Assembly: GCF_022399565.1 (NCBI RefSeq)
Contig: NZ_JAJTUT010000001.1
Coordinates: 981,336 to 1,045,335, forward strand
Origin: Flavobacterium algicola
GTDB lineage: Bacteria; Bacteroidota; Bacteroidia; Flavobacteriales; Flavobacteriaceae
DNA: 64,000 nucleotides
Direction of reading: 5' to 3'
Shown here: piece by piece, positions 43,180 to 51,103 of the stretch
Layout: each line of letters begins with the position of its first letter
Position numbering within the stretch: the stretch's first letter is position 1
The notes under the pieces: model-generated
Seen by the model: only the letters and a program-made list of their open reading frames with translations
Database searches by the model: none
Told to the model about the DNA's origin: nothing
Made by a program: the position numbers and the translations under genes

Positions 43180-44418
43180 ATGTCAGAACTATTATTACCA
43201 CCAGAGCATCGCTATGCTAAAATAATGAAAGAGAAACTAAATGAAGACGGAAGCGAACTTTCGATCCTGAATTTAGGTCCTACTCACCCTGCTACTCATG
43301 GTATTTTTCAAAATATCTTGTTGATGGATGGTGAACGTATTATAGAGGCTGAACCAACTATTGGATACATTCACAGAGCTTTTGAAAAAATTGCAGAAAA
43401 CCGTCCGTTCTACCAAATCACTCCTCTTACCGACCGAATGAACTATTGCTCCTCTCCTATCAACAATATGGGATGGTGGATGACATTAGAAAAGCTCTTA
43501 GGCGTTGAAGTACCTAAACGTGCACAATATTTACGTGTAATTGTAATGGAATTGGCTAGAATTACCGATCACATTATTTGTAATTCAATTTTAGGTGTTG
43601 ATACTGGAGCATATACTGGTTTCTTATATGTATTTCAATTTAGAGAGAAAGTTTACGAAATCTACGAAGAAATTTGTGGTGCTCGTTTGACAACAAATAT
43701 GGGACGTATTGGTGGTTTTGAAAGAGACTGGACTCCAAAAGCCTTTGAATTATTGAATACTTTTCTTGAAGAATTTCCTCCAGCTTGGAAAGAATTCGAA
43801 AACTTATTCGAAAGAAATAGAATTTTCATTGACAGAACTGTAGATGTAGGTCCGATCACTGCTGAAAAAGCAATGGCTTACGGATTCACAGGTCCAAACT
43901 TGCGTGCTGCAGGTGTGGATTATGATGTACGTGTTGCACAACCGTATAGCTCTTATGAAGATTTTGAATTTATCGTTCCTGTTGGAAAATCTGGTGATAC
44001 ATACGATCGTTTCTGTGTTAGAAATGCCGAGGTATGGGAAAGTTTGAGCATAATCCGTCAAGCGCTAGAAAAAATGCCAGCTGGAAACGAATTCCATGCA
44101 GAAGTACCTGATTATTACCTTCCTCCAAAAGAGGATGTATATAATAATATGGAATCTTTAATTTACCACTTTAAAATTGTTATGGGTGAAGTACCTGTTC
44201 CAGTGGCAGAAATTTATCATCCTGTAGAAGGAGGTAATGGTGAACTAGGATTCTACTTAATTACCGACGGAAGTCGAACTCCTTACCGATTACATTTTAG
44301 AAGACCTTGTTTTATCTATTACCAAGCGTACCCAGATATGATTAAAGGAGCTTTATTATCAGATGCTATTGTTATTCTGTCAAGTTTGAATGTAATTGCA
44401 GGAGAATTAGACGCGTAA
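43180..44418 (+). CDS. nuoD: NADH-quinone oxidoreductase subunit D
   Basis: 49-kDa-type subunit of 412 residues that forms the quinone pocket together with NuoB. Key features are LNLGPTHPATHG with the quinone-site His near residue 38, TPLTDRMNYCSS with the Tyr/Asp region, and the C-terminal DAIVILSSLNVIAGELDA typical of NuoD. It is evolutionarily derived from hydrogenase large subunits but lacks Ni ligands. A G/C-rich repeat pair separates it from nuoE. Confidence 0.97.
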   Translation: MSELLLPPEHRYAKIMKEKLNEDGSELSILNLGPTHPATHGIFQNILLMDGERIIEAEPTIGYIHRAFEKIAENRPFYQITPLTDRMNYCSSPINNMGWWMTLEKLLGVEVPKRAQYLRVIVMELARITDHIICNSILGVDTGAYTGFLYVFQFREKVYEIYEEICGARLTTNMGRIGGFERDWTPKAFELLNTFLEEFPPAWKEFENLFERNRIFIDRTVDVGPITAEKAMAYGFTGPNLRAAGVDYDVRVAQPYSSYEDFEFIVPVGKSGDTYDRFCVRNAEVWESLSIIRQALEKMPAGNEFHAEVPDYYLPPKEDVYNNMESLIYHFKIVMGEVPVPVAEIYHPVEGGNGELGFYLITDGSRTPYRLHFRRPCFIYYQAYPDMIKGALLSDAIVILSSLNVIAGELDA

Positions 44419-44538
44419 CCCCCTAACCCCAAAGGGGAATATTATAAAGGGTAAAAATATAGAATTGAAAAAAAATTAATAACATATAAATTCACGTAAA
44501 ACCTCCCTCCCATTTGTGGAGGGTTGGAGTGGGGCTTA
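44418..44538. repeat. Paired C-rich/G-rich inverted repeat between nuoD and nuoE
   Basis: A short palindrome CCCCTAACCCCAAAGGGGAA abuts the nuoD stop. A second, GGAGGGTTGGAGTGGGGCT preceded by CCTCCCTCCCATTTG, ends exactly at the nuoE ATG. The two are roughly complementary (CCCCTAACCCC against GGGTTGGAGTGGGG). The G/C density is sharply unlike the surroundings. I recall similar pairs elsewhere in Bacteroidota intergenic DNA but cannot name the family. Confidence 0.6.
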
Positions 44539-45068
44539 TGGAAAAAACACATTACAATCAAGAAATAAACATGACTCCTGAGTTAATGGAACGTATCAAT
44601 GAATTGATAAGCCATTACCCAGCAGACAAACGTAAATCGGCTTTATTGCCAGTTTTACATGAGGCACAAGATGCACATGATAACTGGTTGAGCATCGAAT
44701 TGCAAGATAAAGTAGCAGAAATATTAAATATACTACCTATTGAAGTTTACGAAGTGGTTACTTTTTACACCATGTACAATCGCAGACCTATTGGGAAATA
44801 CATGTTTGAATTCTGTCAAACATCTTCTTGCTGCTTGAGAGGAACAGAAGATTTAATGGATTATACTTGTGAAAAACTAGGTGTAAAAATAGGGGAACCT
44901 ACTGCAGATGGACTTTTTGAAGTACGCGGTGTAGAATGCTTAGGTGCTTGTGGGTATGCTCCTATGATGCAATTAGGTGATTTTTACAAAGAACACCTTA
45001 CGAGAGAGAAAATCGATCAAATCATCATTGATTGTAGAGATGATAAAATAATACTACACGATAAATAA
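44538..45068 (+). CDS. nuoE: NADH-quinone oxidoreductase subunit E
   Basis: 24-kDa-type subunit of 176 residues with a thioredoxin-like fold and one 2Fe-2S cluster. Ligands are in FCQTSSCCLRG and VECLGACGYAPM. The start at 44538 (MEKTHYNQEINMTPEL) is chosen because an open frame upstream runs through the G-rich repeat and encodes only repeat-derived residues. The repeat ends at the start codon, so it lies in the ribosome-binding region. nuoF follows after 1 bp. Confidence 0.95.
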   Translation: MEKTHYNQEINMTPELMERINELISHYPADKRKSALLPVLHEAQDAHDNWLSIELQDKVAEILNILPIEVYEVVTFYTMYNRRPIGKYMFEFCQTSSCCLRGTEDLMDYTCEKLGVKIGEPTADGLFEVRGVECLGACGYAPMMQLGDFYKEHLTREKIDQIIIDCRDDKIILHDK

Positions 45069-45069
45069 T

Positions 45070-46425
45070 ATGTCAAAAAAAATATTATTAGACAAAATCA
45101 ACGTTCCAGGAATCAGAACTTACGAGGTATATCGTAAAGAAGGTGGTTACGCTTCTGTAGAGAAAGCGATCAAAGCCATGACTCCGGACGAAGTTGTAGA
45201 AGAAGTAAAAAAATCAGGGCTTCGTGGTCGTGGTGGTGCAGGTTTCCCAGCTGGAATGAAATGGAGTTTTATTGATAAAAAATCAGGAAAACCAAGACAT
45301 TTAGTTTGCAATGCGGATGAGTCGGAACCAGGTACATTTAAAGATCGTTATTTGATGGAATTTCTTCCTCACTTATTGATCGAGGGAATGATTACTTCTA
45401 GTTTTGCCTTGGGAGCCAACCTATCGTATATCTACATTCGTGGAGAATACATGTGGGTTTTTAAGATACTAGAAAGAGCCATAGCAGAAGCGAAAGCTGC
45501 AGGATGGTTAGGAAAAAATATATTAGGATCGGGTTACGACTTAGAACTACACGTTCATTGTGGTGCCGGAGCTTACATCTGTGGAGAAGAAACGGCTTTG
45601 ATTGAATCTTTGGAAGGAAAAAGAGGAAATCCACGTATCAAACCTCCTTTCCCAGCAGTATCGGGATTGTGGGCAAACCCTACAGTTGTAAACAATGTTG
45701 AGACAATAGCATCTGTGCCTTGGATTGTAAACAATTCAGGTGATGATTACGCAAAAATCGGAATAGGACGTTCTACTGGAACTAAATTAATTTCCGCTTC
45801 AGGACATGTTAAAAACCCTGGTGTTTATGAAATTGAATTGGGTCTTACAGTAGATGAATTCATGAATTCTGATGAATATTTGGGAGGAATGTATTCTGAC
45901 AGACCTTTGAAAGCCTTGATTCCCGGAGGATCATCGGTGCCAATTTTACCGGCTGACTTGATTTATAAAACAGCAAACGGTGAAGATCGTTTGATGACCT
46001 ATGAATCTTTGAGTGACGGTGGATTTGCAACAGGTTCAATGCTAGGTTCTGGTGGCTTTATCGTTTATGATGACACCGCTTGTATCGTAAGAAACACTTG
46101 GAATTTTTCTCGTTTTTACCACCACGAAAGTTGTGGTCAATGTACACCTTGCCGTGAAGGTACAGGTTGGTTGGAGAAAGTATTATGGCGTATCGAAAAC
46201 GGTCAAGGTCGTGAAGAAGATATCGATTTGCTGTGGAGCATCCAAAGTAAAATCGAAGGAAACACGATTTGCCCACTTGGAGATGCGGCTTCATGGCCAG
46301 TAGCAGCAGCTATTCGTCATTTTAGAGAAGAGTTTGAATACCATATTCGTTTCCCTGAAAAAATCAAAAATAGAAATCACTTTGTAAATGAGCCTTTCGC
46401 TAAGTCGAAAGTCTTAACGTCTTAA
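45070..46425 (+). CDS. nuoF: NADH-quinone oxidoreductase subunit F
   Basis: 51-kDa-type NADH-oxidising subunit of 451 residues. The FMN/NADH-binding regions are GLRGRGGAGFPAGMKW (about 50-65) and GAGAYICGEETALIESLEG (about 170-190). The N3 4Fe-4S cluster ligands lie in SCGQCTPCREGTGW and NTICPLGD. It forms the NADH-dehydrogenase module with NuoE and NuoG. Its normal neighbour nuoG is displaced by about 490 bp of inserted DNA. Confidence 0.97.
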   Translation: MSKKILLDKINVPGIRTYEVYRKEGGYASVEKAIKAMTPDEVVEEVKKSGLRGRGGAGFPAGMKWSFIDKKSGKPRHLVCNADESEPGTFKDRYLMEFLPHLLIEGMITSSFALGANLSYIYIRGEYMWVFKILERAIAEAKAAGWLGKNILGSGYDLELHVHCGAGAYICGEETALIESLEGKRGNPRIKPPFPAVSGLWANPTVVNNVETIASVPWIVNNSGDDYAKIGIGRSTGTKLISASGHVKNPGVYEIELGLTVDEFMNSDEYLGGMYSDRPLKALIPGGSSVPILPADLIYKTANGEDRLMTYESLSDGGFATGSMLGSGGFIVYDDTACIVRNTWNFSRFYHHESCGQCTPCREGTGWLEKVLWRIENGQGREEDIDLLWSIQSKIEGNTICPLGDAASWPVAAAIRHFREEFEYHIRFPEKIKNRNHFVNEPFAKSKVLTS

Positions 46426-46452
46426 AATCGTAAAGCAAAAACGAGTCTATTT

Positions 46453-46826
46453 ATGGGGAAATTTAGTTCATTTGAAGAAATTACATCTTGGAAAAAGGCA
46501 AGAGTTTTTAATAAAAAAATTTATGAAATAACTGAAAATGTTATTTTAAGAAAGATTTTGATTTAGTACGGCAGATAAGAAGAGCGTCCATTTCAATATC
46601 ATCGAATATTGCAGAAGGATTTGAAAGAAATACAGACAAGGAATTTATATACTTTTTGTATATAGCTAAAGCATCAGCAGGAGAAGTGAGATCTCAATTG
46701 TATTTAGCGCTAGATTTAAACTATATTTCAAAGAATGAATTCGACGATTTATTTATGAATATTTCAGATATATCAAAATTGTTGAGTGGATTTATAAAAT
46801 ATTTAACTGATAGTCAGAAGTCGTAA
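46453..46826 (+). pseudogene. Frameshifted four-helix-bundle (23S rRNA IVS-type) protein
   Basis: Between nuoF and nuoG. Frame 1 reads MGKFSSFEEITSWKKARVFN and continues to IYEITENVILRK before a TAG at 46564. The shifted frame continues as KDFDLVRQIRRASISISSNI, AEGFERNTDKEFIYFLYIAK and on to a TAA at 46824. Together these make an S23/IVP-type four-helix-bundle protein of about 124 residues. One base appears lost in a run of As near 46550 (AAGAAAGAT). This family is common as lone genes in Bacteroidota, some within rRNA intervening sequences. Here it is an insertion in the nuo operon, now broken unless the base is a sequencing error. Confidence 0.8.
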
Positions 46827-46911
46827 AGTCAAAGTTGTTAGATCGATCGTATCGACGAAGCACTAGAAACATTAGGACATTCGACATGAAGACATTAAGA
46901 CTTAAAAAGAA

Positions 46912-47961
46912 ATGAAAGTAACAATAGACGGTCAAGAAATTGAAGTTGAAGCAGGAACAACCATCTTGCAGGCAGCGCGTAAGATAGGTGGAGAATCTGT
47001 TCCTCCTGCGATGTGCTATTACTCAAAACTAAAAGGGAGCGGTGGAAAGTGCCGTTGTTGCTTGGTTGAAGTTGCTAAAGGAAGTGATGCCGACCCTAGA
47101 CCGATGCCAAAATTGATGGCTTCGTGTGTTACAGGTTGCATGGACGGAATGGAAATCAACAGTAAAAATTCAGACAGAGTGCGTGAAGCAAGAGAATCTG
47201 TTACCGAATTTTTATTAATCAATCACCCTTTGGATTGCCCAGTTTGTGACCAAGCGGGAGAATGTGATTTACAGAATCTTAGCTTTGAGCATGGGAAATC
47301 AAAAACGCGTTTTATTGAAGAAAAAAGAACATTTGAACCAGAAGATATTGGTCCGAATATTCAACTTCACATGAATCGTTGTATTCTATGTCAAAGATGT
47401 GTACAAGTTGCCGATCAATTGACAGACAACAGAGTACACGGAGTAATGGACAGAGGTGATCATGCCAATATATCGACTTGCATCTCTAAAGCTATCGATA
47501 ATGAATTTTCTGGGAACATGATTGATGTGTGTCCTGTTGGGGCATTGACAGACAAGACCTTTAGATTTAAATCTAGAGTTTGGTTTGACAAACCATACAA
47601 CGCACATAGAGAATGCACCACTCCTGGATGTTGTGGAAAAACTACATTGTGGATGTTTGGGCAAGAAATACAGCGTGTTACAGGTCGTAAAGATGAGTAC
47701 CATGAAGTAGAAGAGTTCATTTGCAACAGCTGTCGTTTTGAACACAAAGAACCATCTGACTGGGTAATTGAAGGTCCTAGAAAATTTGAAAAAGATTCTG
47801 TTATTAATCAAAACAATTATACTCAGAAATTAGAAACGGTAACTATCAATACTGAAGAAGGAATTCTAAAAGGTAGAGAAGATGATCGTAAAAAAATCAG
47901 TATGTCTGAAATTGGTTATGATGAAAAAATTGATGGTCAAAAATTAAATTCAGATAAATAA
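46912..47961 (+). CDS. nuoG: NADH-quinone oxidoreductase subunit G, short form
   Basis: Fe-S subunit of 349 residues, far shorter than the roughly 900 of E. coli NuoG. It has the N-terminal 2Fe-2S ferredoxin domain (SGGKCRCCLVEV with CYYSKLKG before it), the His-plus-three-Cys motif HPLDCPVCDQAGECDL, and the two-cluster region RCILCQRCVQ with VCPVGALTDK. Another CxxC-bearing segment (TTPGCCGKTTLW, EFICNSCRFEH) follows. The C-terminal molybdopterin-oxidoreductase-like domain is missing. I believe this is usual in flavobacteria. Its stop overlaps the nuoH start by 1 bp. Confidence 0.92.
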   Translation: MKVTIDGQEIEVEAGTTILQAARKIGGESVPPAMCYYSKLKGSGGKCRCCLVEVAKGSDADPRPMPKLMASCVTGCMDGMEINSKNSDRVREARESVTEFLLINHPLDCPVCDQAGECDLQNLSFEHGKSKTRFIEEKRTFEPEDIGPNIQLHMNRCILCQRCVQVADQLTDNRVHGVMDRGDHANISTCISKAIDNEFSGNMIDVCPVGALTDKTFRFKSRVWFDKPYNAHRECTTPGCCGKTTLWMFGQEIQRVTGRKDEYHEVEEFICNSCRFEHKEPSDWVIEGPRKFEKDSVINQNNYTQKLETVTINTEEGILKGREDDRKKISMSEIGYDEKIDGQKLNSDK

Positions 47962-49013
47962 TGGATAGTGCACTTATTATAGAGAAAAGCCTTGTTATCC
48001 TAGTTGTATTTGCAATTACTATGGTAATGGCAATGTACTCTACATTAGCAGAGCGTAAAGTTGCTGCTTGGTTGCAAGACCGAATTGGTCCTAACAGAGC
48101 GGGTAAAGGTGGAATCTTACAACCTCTTGCTGATGGTTTGAAATTATTTGCAAAGGAAGAATTCGAACCTAATACTCCCAACTTATTTTTATTTTACGTA
48201 GGGCCTGCGGTCGCTATGAGTACGGCATTAATGACGAGTGCTGTGATTCCGTGGGGAGATAAACTTCACTTATTTGGTAGAGATATCGTGTTACAAGCTA
48301 CAGATATTGACGTGGCTTTGCTATATGTATTTGGTGTAATATCATTGGGTGTTTACGGAATTATGATCGGTGGATGGGCTTCAAACAACAAGTTCTCATT
48401 GATTGGAGCGGTTCGTGCTGCTTCCCAAATGGTTTCTTATGAAGTTGCCATGGGATTATCAATCATTGCCTTGCTGATGATGACTGGTTCTTTGAGCTTA
48501 AAAGAAATTGCAGAGCAACAATCAGGAATGAATTGGAATGTGTTTTACCAACCTTTATCCTTTTTTATCTTTTTGATTTGTGCATTTGCTGAAACCAACA
48601 GAACTCCTTTTGACTTAGCAGAATGTGAAACAGAATTAATTGGAGGATACCACACAGAGTATTCTTCGATGAAAATGGGATTCTACTTATTTGCTGAATA
48701 TGCGAATATGTTTATCTCTTCTACTATTCTAGCCGTATTATTCTTTGGAGCATACAATTACCCTGGAATGGAATGGGTTGTAGAAAATTGGGGATTGAAC
48801 ATCGGAAATGTAATCGGAATTGGAGTATTATTTGCTAAAATATGTATGTTCATTTTTATATACATGTGGGTAAGATGGACCATTCCGAGATTTAGATATG
48901 ACCAGTTGATGCACTTAGGATGGAGAATTTTAATTCCGCTTTCTATTTTTAACATCATTATTACTGGAATTGTAATTTTGAGAGCTGAGATTATGGTGTT
49001 TTTAGGGTTTTAA
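47961..49013 (+). CDS. nuoH: NADH-quinone oxidoreductase subunit H
   Basis: Membrane subunit of 350 residues with about eight helices, at the junction of peripheral arm, quinone channel and membrane arm. Conserved segments are AERKVAAWLQDRIGPNRAGK near 30-50, FAETNRTPFDLAECETELI (about 208-227) and the late RWTIPRFRYDQLMHLGWR. The usual next gene nuoI is displaced by an ORF6N gene and a dispersed repeat. Confidence 0.97.
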   Translation: MDSALIIEKSLVILVVFAITMVMAMYSTLAERKVAAWLQDRIGPNRAGKGGILQPLADGLKLFAKEEFEPNTPNLFLFYVGPAVAMSTALMTSAVIPWGDKLHLFGRDIVLQATDIDVALLYVFGVISLGVYGIMIGGWASNNKFSLIGAVRAASQMVSYEVAMGLSIIALLMMTGSLSLKEIAEQQSGMNWNVFYQPLSFFIFLICAFAETNRTPFDLAECETELIGGYHTEYSSMKMGFYLFAEYANMFISSTILAVLFFGAYNYPGMEWVVENWGLNIGNVIGIGVLFAKICMFIFIYMWVRWTIPRFRYDQLMHLGWRILIPLSIFNIIITGIVILRAEIMVFLGF

Positions 49014-49075
49014 ATTATTTAAATTAAAACACAAGGTGTAACAAAGGGTAACTATATTTTTTATCTGTGAAAATT

Positions 49076-49594
49076 ATGAATGAAATTATAATTCCTGATG
49101 AAATAATAACTGATAAAATTTATTTGATTAGAAATCAAAAAGTTATGCTGGATAGAGATTTGGCAGAACTTTACGGTGTTGAGACTAAACGTATCAATGA
49201 ACAAACGAAGAGAAATATAGATAGGTTTCCAGAAAAATTCATGTTTCAATTAAACGAAAATGAATTCGAAATCTTGAAGTCGCAATTTGCGACTTCAAGT
49301 TGGGGAGGAACAAGAAAACTTCCTTTTGTCTTTACAGAACATGGAATATTGCAATTATCTAATGTTGTAAAAAGTGAAAGTGCTGTACGAATGAGTATTA
49401 AGATTATTGAAATTTTCGTTAGTTTGCGACAATTTTTAAATGACAATCTTTCGATAAAATTGGAAATTGAAGAATTAAAGAAAAAATCAATTAACCAAGA
49501 CAAAAACATAGAATTAGTTTTTAGTTACTTGGATGAATTAATAGAGAAGCAGGAAAATCCGATACAAAGAACAAAAATTGGATTTAAAAAATAA
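49076..49594 (+). CDS. ORF6N-domain DNA-binding protein inserted in the nuo operon
   Basis: Protein of 172 residues with an N-terminal ORF6N domain (about 1-90): IYLIRNQKVMLDRDLAELYG, RFPEKFMFQLNENEF, then FVFTEHGILQLSNVVKSE. A helical tail follows (about 105-150). ORF6N is a phage-derived DNA-binding domain related to KilA-N and is widespread as lone genes in Bacteroidota. The ATG at 49076 is preferred to a GTG at 49067. It sits between nuoH and nuoI and has no complex I role that I know. It contains a perfect 27-bp palindrome. Confidence 0.87.
   Translation: MNEIIIPDEIITDKIYLIRNQKVMLDRDLAELYGVETKRINEQTKRNIDRFPEKFMFQLNENEFEILKSQFATSSWGGTRKLPFVFTEHGILQLSNVVKSESAVRMSIKIIEIFVSLRQFLNDNLSIKLEIEELKKKSINQDKNIELVFSYLDELIEKQENPIQRTKIGFKK
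49273..49299. repeat. Perfect 13+1+13 palindrome inside the ORF6N gene
   Basis: CTTGAAGTCGCAA, T, TTGCGACTTCAAG: a perfect inverted repeat with a single central base. It lies within codons for residues about 66-75 of the ORF6N protein (LKSQFATSS). It is long enough to form a strong hairpin or dyad binding site. Confidence 0.9.
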
Positions 49595-49610
49595 ATATAA
49601 CTAATAGCAG

Positions 49611-49699
49611 AAAGCCCTAGCCCCGATTGAAGTGGAAATCCTTTAATTTTTTTTTTTAAAAAATTAAAGATTGCAACGGAAAGCGGGAAACAGCTCTTA
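49611..49699 (+). repeat. Dispersed REP-like element, copy 4 (before nuoI)
   Basis: Begins AAAGCCCTAGCCCCGATTGA and ends CGGAAAGCGGGAAACAGC, with a central stem CTTTAATTTTTT/AAAAAATTAAAG. Same orientation and ends as copy 3 at 24864-24945. It fills the gap between the ORF6N gene and nuoI. Confidence 0.72.
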
Positions 49700-49717
49700 A
49701 AAAATAAAAATTAAAAA

Positions 49718-50263
49718 ATGGCAATAGAAACCATATCCTTATCGGGAAGAAAGAAATTGGTCTCTCACAAAGAGATGAGTTTTTTGGAACGGATGTATAT
49801 CATTGCAATCTTTAAAGGATTGTGGATTACATTAAAACATTTGTTCTCCAGAAAAGTTACGATTCAGTACCCAGAACAAGTACGTACAATGAGTCCAGTA
49901 TATCGCGGGCAGCACCAATTGAAACGCGATGAACAAGGAAGAGAAAATTGTACGGCATGTGGATTGTGTGCTTTGTCTTGTCCTGCTGAAGCGATCACTA
50001 TGAAAGCGGCAGAACGTAAAGCGGATGAAAAACATTTGTACCGTGAGGAGAAGTATGCAGAAATATATGAAATTAATATGTTGCGTTGTATTTTTTGCGG
50101 ATTGTGTGAAGAGGCTTGTCCTAAAGACGCAGTGTACTTGACTACCTCAAAAGTATTGGTGCCTTCTAGTTATGAAAGAGAAGATTTCATTTTTGGAAAA
50201 GATAGATTGGTAATGCCACTTGATGTAGCAATGAAAAATACTCAACTTAAAAACGCTAATTAA
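49718..50263 (+). CDS. nuoI: NADH-quinone oxidoreductase subunit I
   Basis: Ferredoxin-like subunit of 181 residues with two 4Fe-4S clusters (N6a/N6b). The motifs are CTACGLCALSCPAEAI (about 72) and CIFCGLCEEACPKDAV (about 120). It relays electrons to NuoB. The start comes 18 bp after a dispersed repeat. The stop overlaps the nuoJ ATG by 1 bp (TAATG). Confidence 0.97.
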   Translation: MAIETISLSGRKKLVSHKEMSFLERMYIIAIFKGLWITLKHLFSRKVTIQYPEQVRTMSPVYRGQHQLKRDEQGRENCTACGLCALSCPAEAITMKAAERKADEKHLYREEKYAEIYEINMLRCIFCGLCEEACPKDAVYLTTSKVLVPSSYEREDFIFGKDRLVMPLDVAMKNTQLKNAN

Positions 50264-50775
50264 TGTCAACAGTACTTATTATATTTTGTGTTTTGTCTGC
50301 AATTACTTTAGCAACGGCTTTTTTAACCGTGTTTAGTAGAAGCCCAATTCACAGTGCATTGTACCTTGTAATATGTTTCTTTTCGATTGCAGGTCACTAT
50401 CTATTATTAAATTCCCAGTTTTTAGCAATTGTACACGTTATTGTTTATTCGGGTGCGATCATGATTTTATTCTTATTTACCATTATGTTGATGAATTTGA
50501 ATGAGAAGAAAGAAGTACATCGCCCGAGAATTACTCGATTGGGTGCTATTGTAGCTTTTAGTTTGATCTGTATCGTATTGATTTTAGTATTCATAAACTC
50601 AAAACCAATTGTTGGAGAATACACTACAACAGGTGACGATTACCAATCTATCAAAGTATTAGGTAAAGTACTATTAAACGAATACATGGTTCCTTTTGAA
50701 TTTGCTTCTGTTCTACTTTTGGTAGCGATGATTGGCTCTGTATTATTGTCTAAGAAAGAAAAATCAGAAAACTAA
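50263..50775 (+). CDS. nuoJ: NADH-quinone oxidoreductase subunit J
   Basis: Membrane subunit of 170 residues with about five helices. The third helix has the typical [20 protein letters not shown] sequence, which carries the functionally important Tyr of complex I. A hydrophilic Lys/Glu end follows the last helix. nuoK starts 1 bp after its stop. Confidence 0.95.
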   Translation: MSTVLIIFCVLSAITLATAFLTVFSRSPIHSALYLVICFFSIAGHYLLLNSQFLAIVHVIVYSGAIMILFLFTIMLMNLNEKKEVHRPRITRLGAIVAFSLICIVLILVFINSKPIVGEYTTTGDDYQSIKVLGKVLLNEYMVPFEFASVLLLVAMIGSVLLSKKEKSEN

Positions 50776-50776
50776 T

Positions 50777-51097
50777 ATGGATAATATTTTAAACGAAATT
50801 GGAATAGAGAATTATATTTTTCTTGCTGTCATACTTTTTAGTATTGGTGTATGTGGCGTTTTGTACAGACGTAATGCAATTATTGTATTTATGTCTATCG
50901 AAATTATGTTGAATGCAGTTAACTTATTATTTGTTGCCTTCTCGACATACCACCAAGATACCCAAGGTCAAATATTTGTATTCTTCTCAATGGCAGTTGC
51001 TGCCGCAGAGGTTGCTGTTGGACTTGCAATACTGGTTTCTATATTTAAGAACATGGGTACAATTAGTATCGATAAATTAAAAAATTTAAAAGGATAA
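50777..51097 (+). CDS. nuoK: NADH-quinone oxidoreductase subunit K
   Basis: Membrane subunit of 106 residues with three helices, an MrpC homologue. Two buried Glu residues expected in proton transfer are visible, in [13 protein letters not shown] and in [13 protein letters not shown]. The start at 50777 ([16 protein letters not shown]) is preferred; the open frame upstream overlaps nuoJ in another frame. nuoL follows after 6 bp. Confidence 0.96.
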   Translation: MDNILNEIGIENYIFLAVILFSIGVCGVLYRRNAIIVFMSIEIMLNAVNLLFVAFSTYHQDTQGQIFVFFSMAVAAAEVAVGLAILVSIFKNMGTISIDKLKNLKG

Positions 51098-51103
51098 ACT
51101 ATA

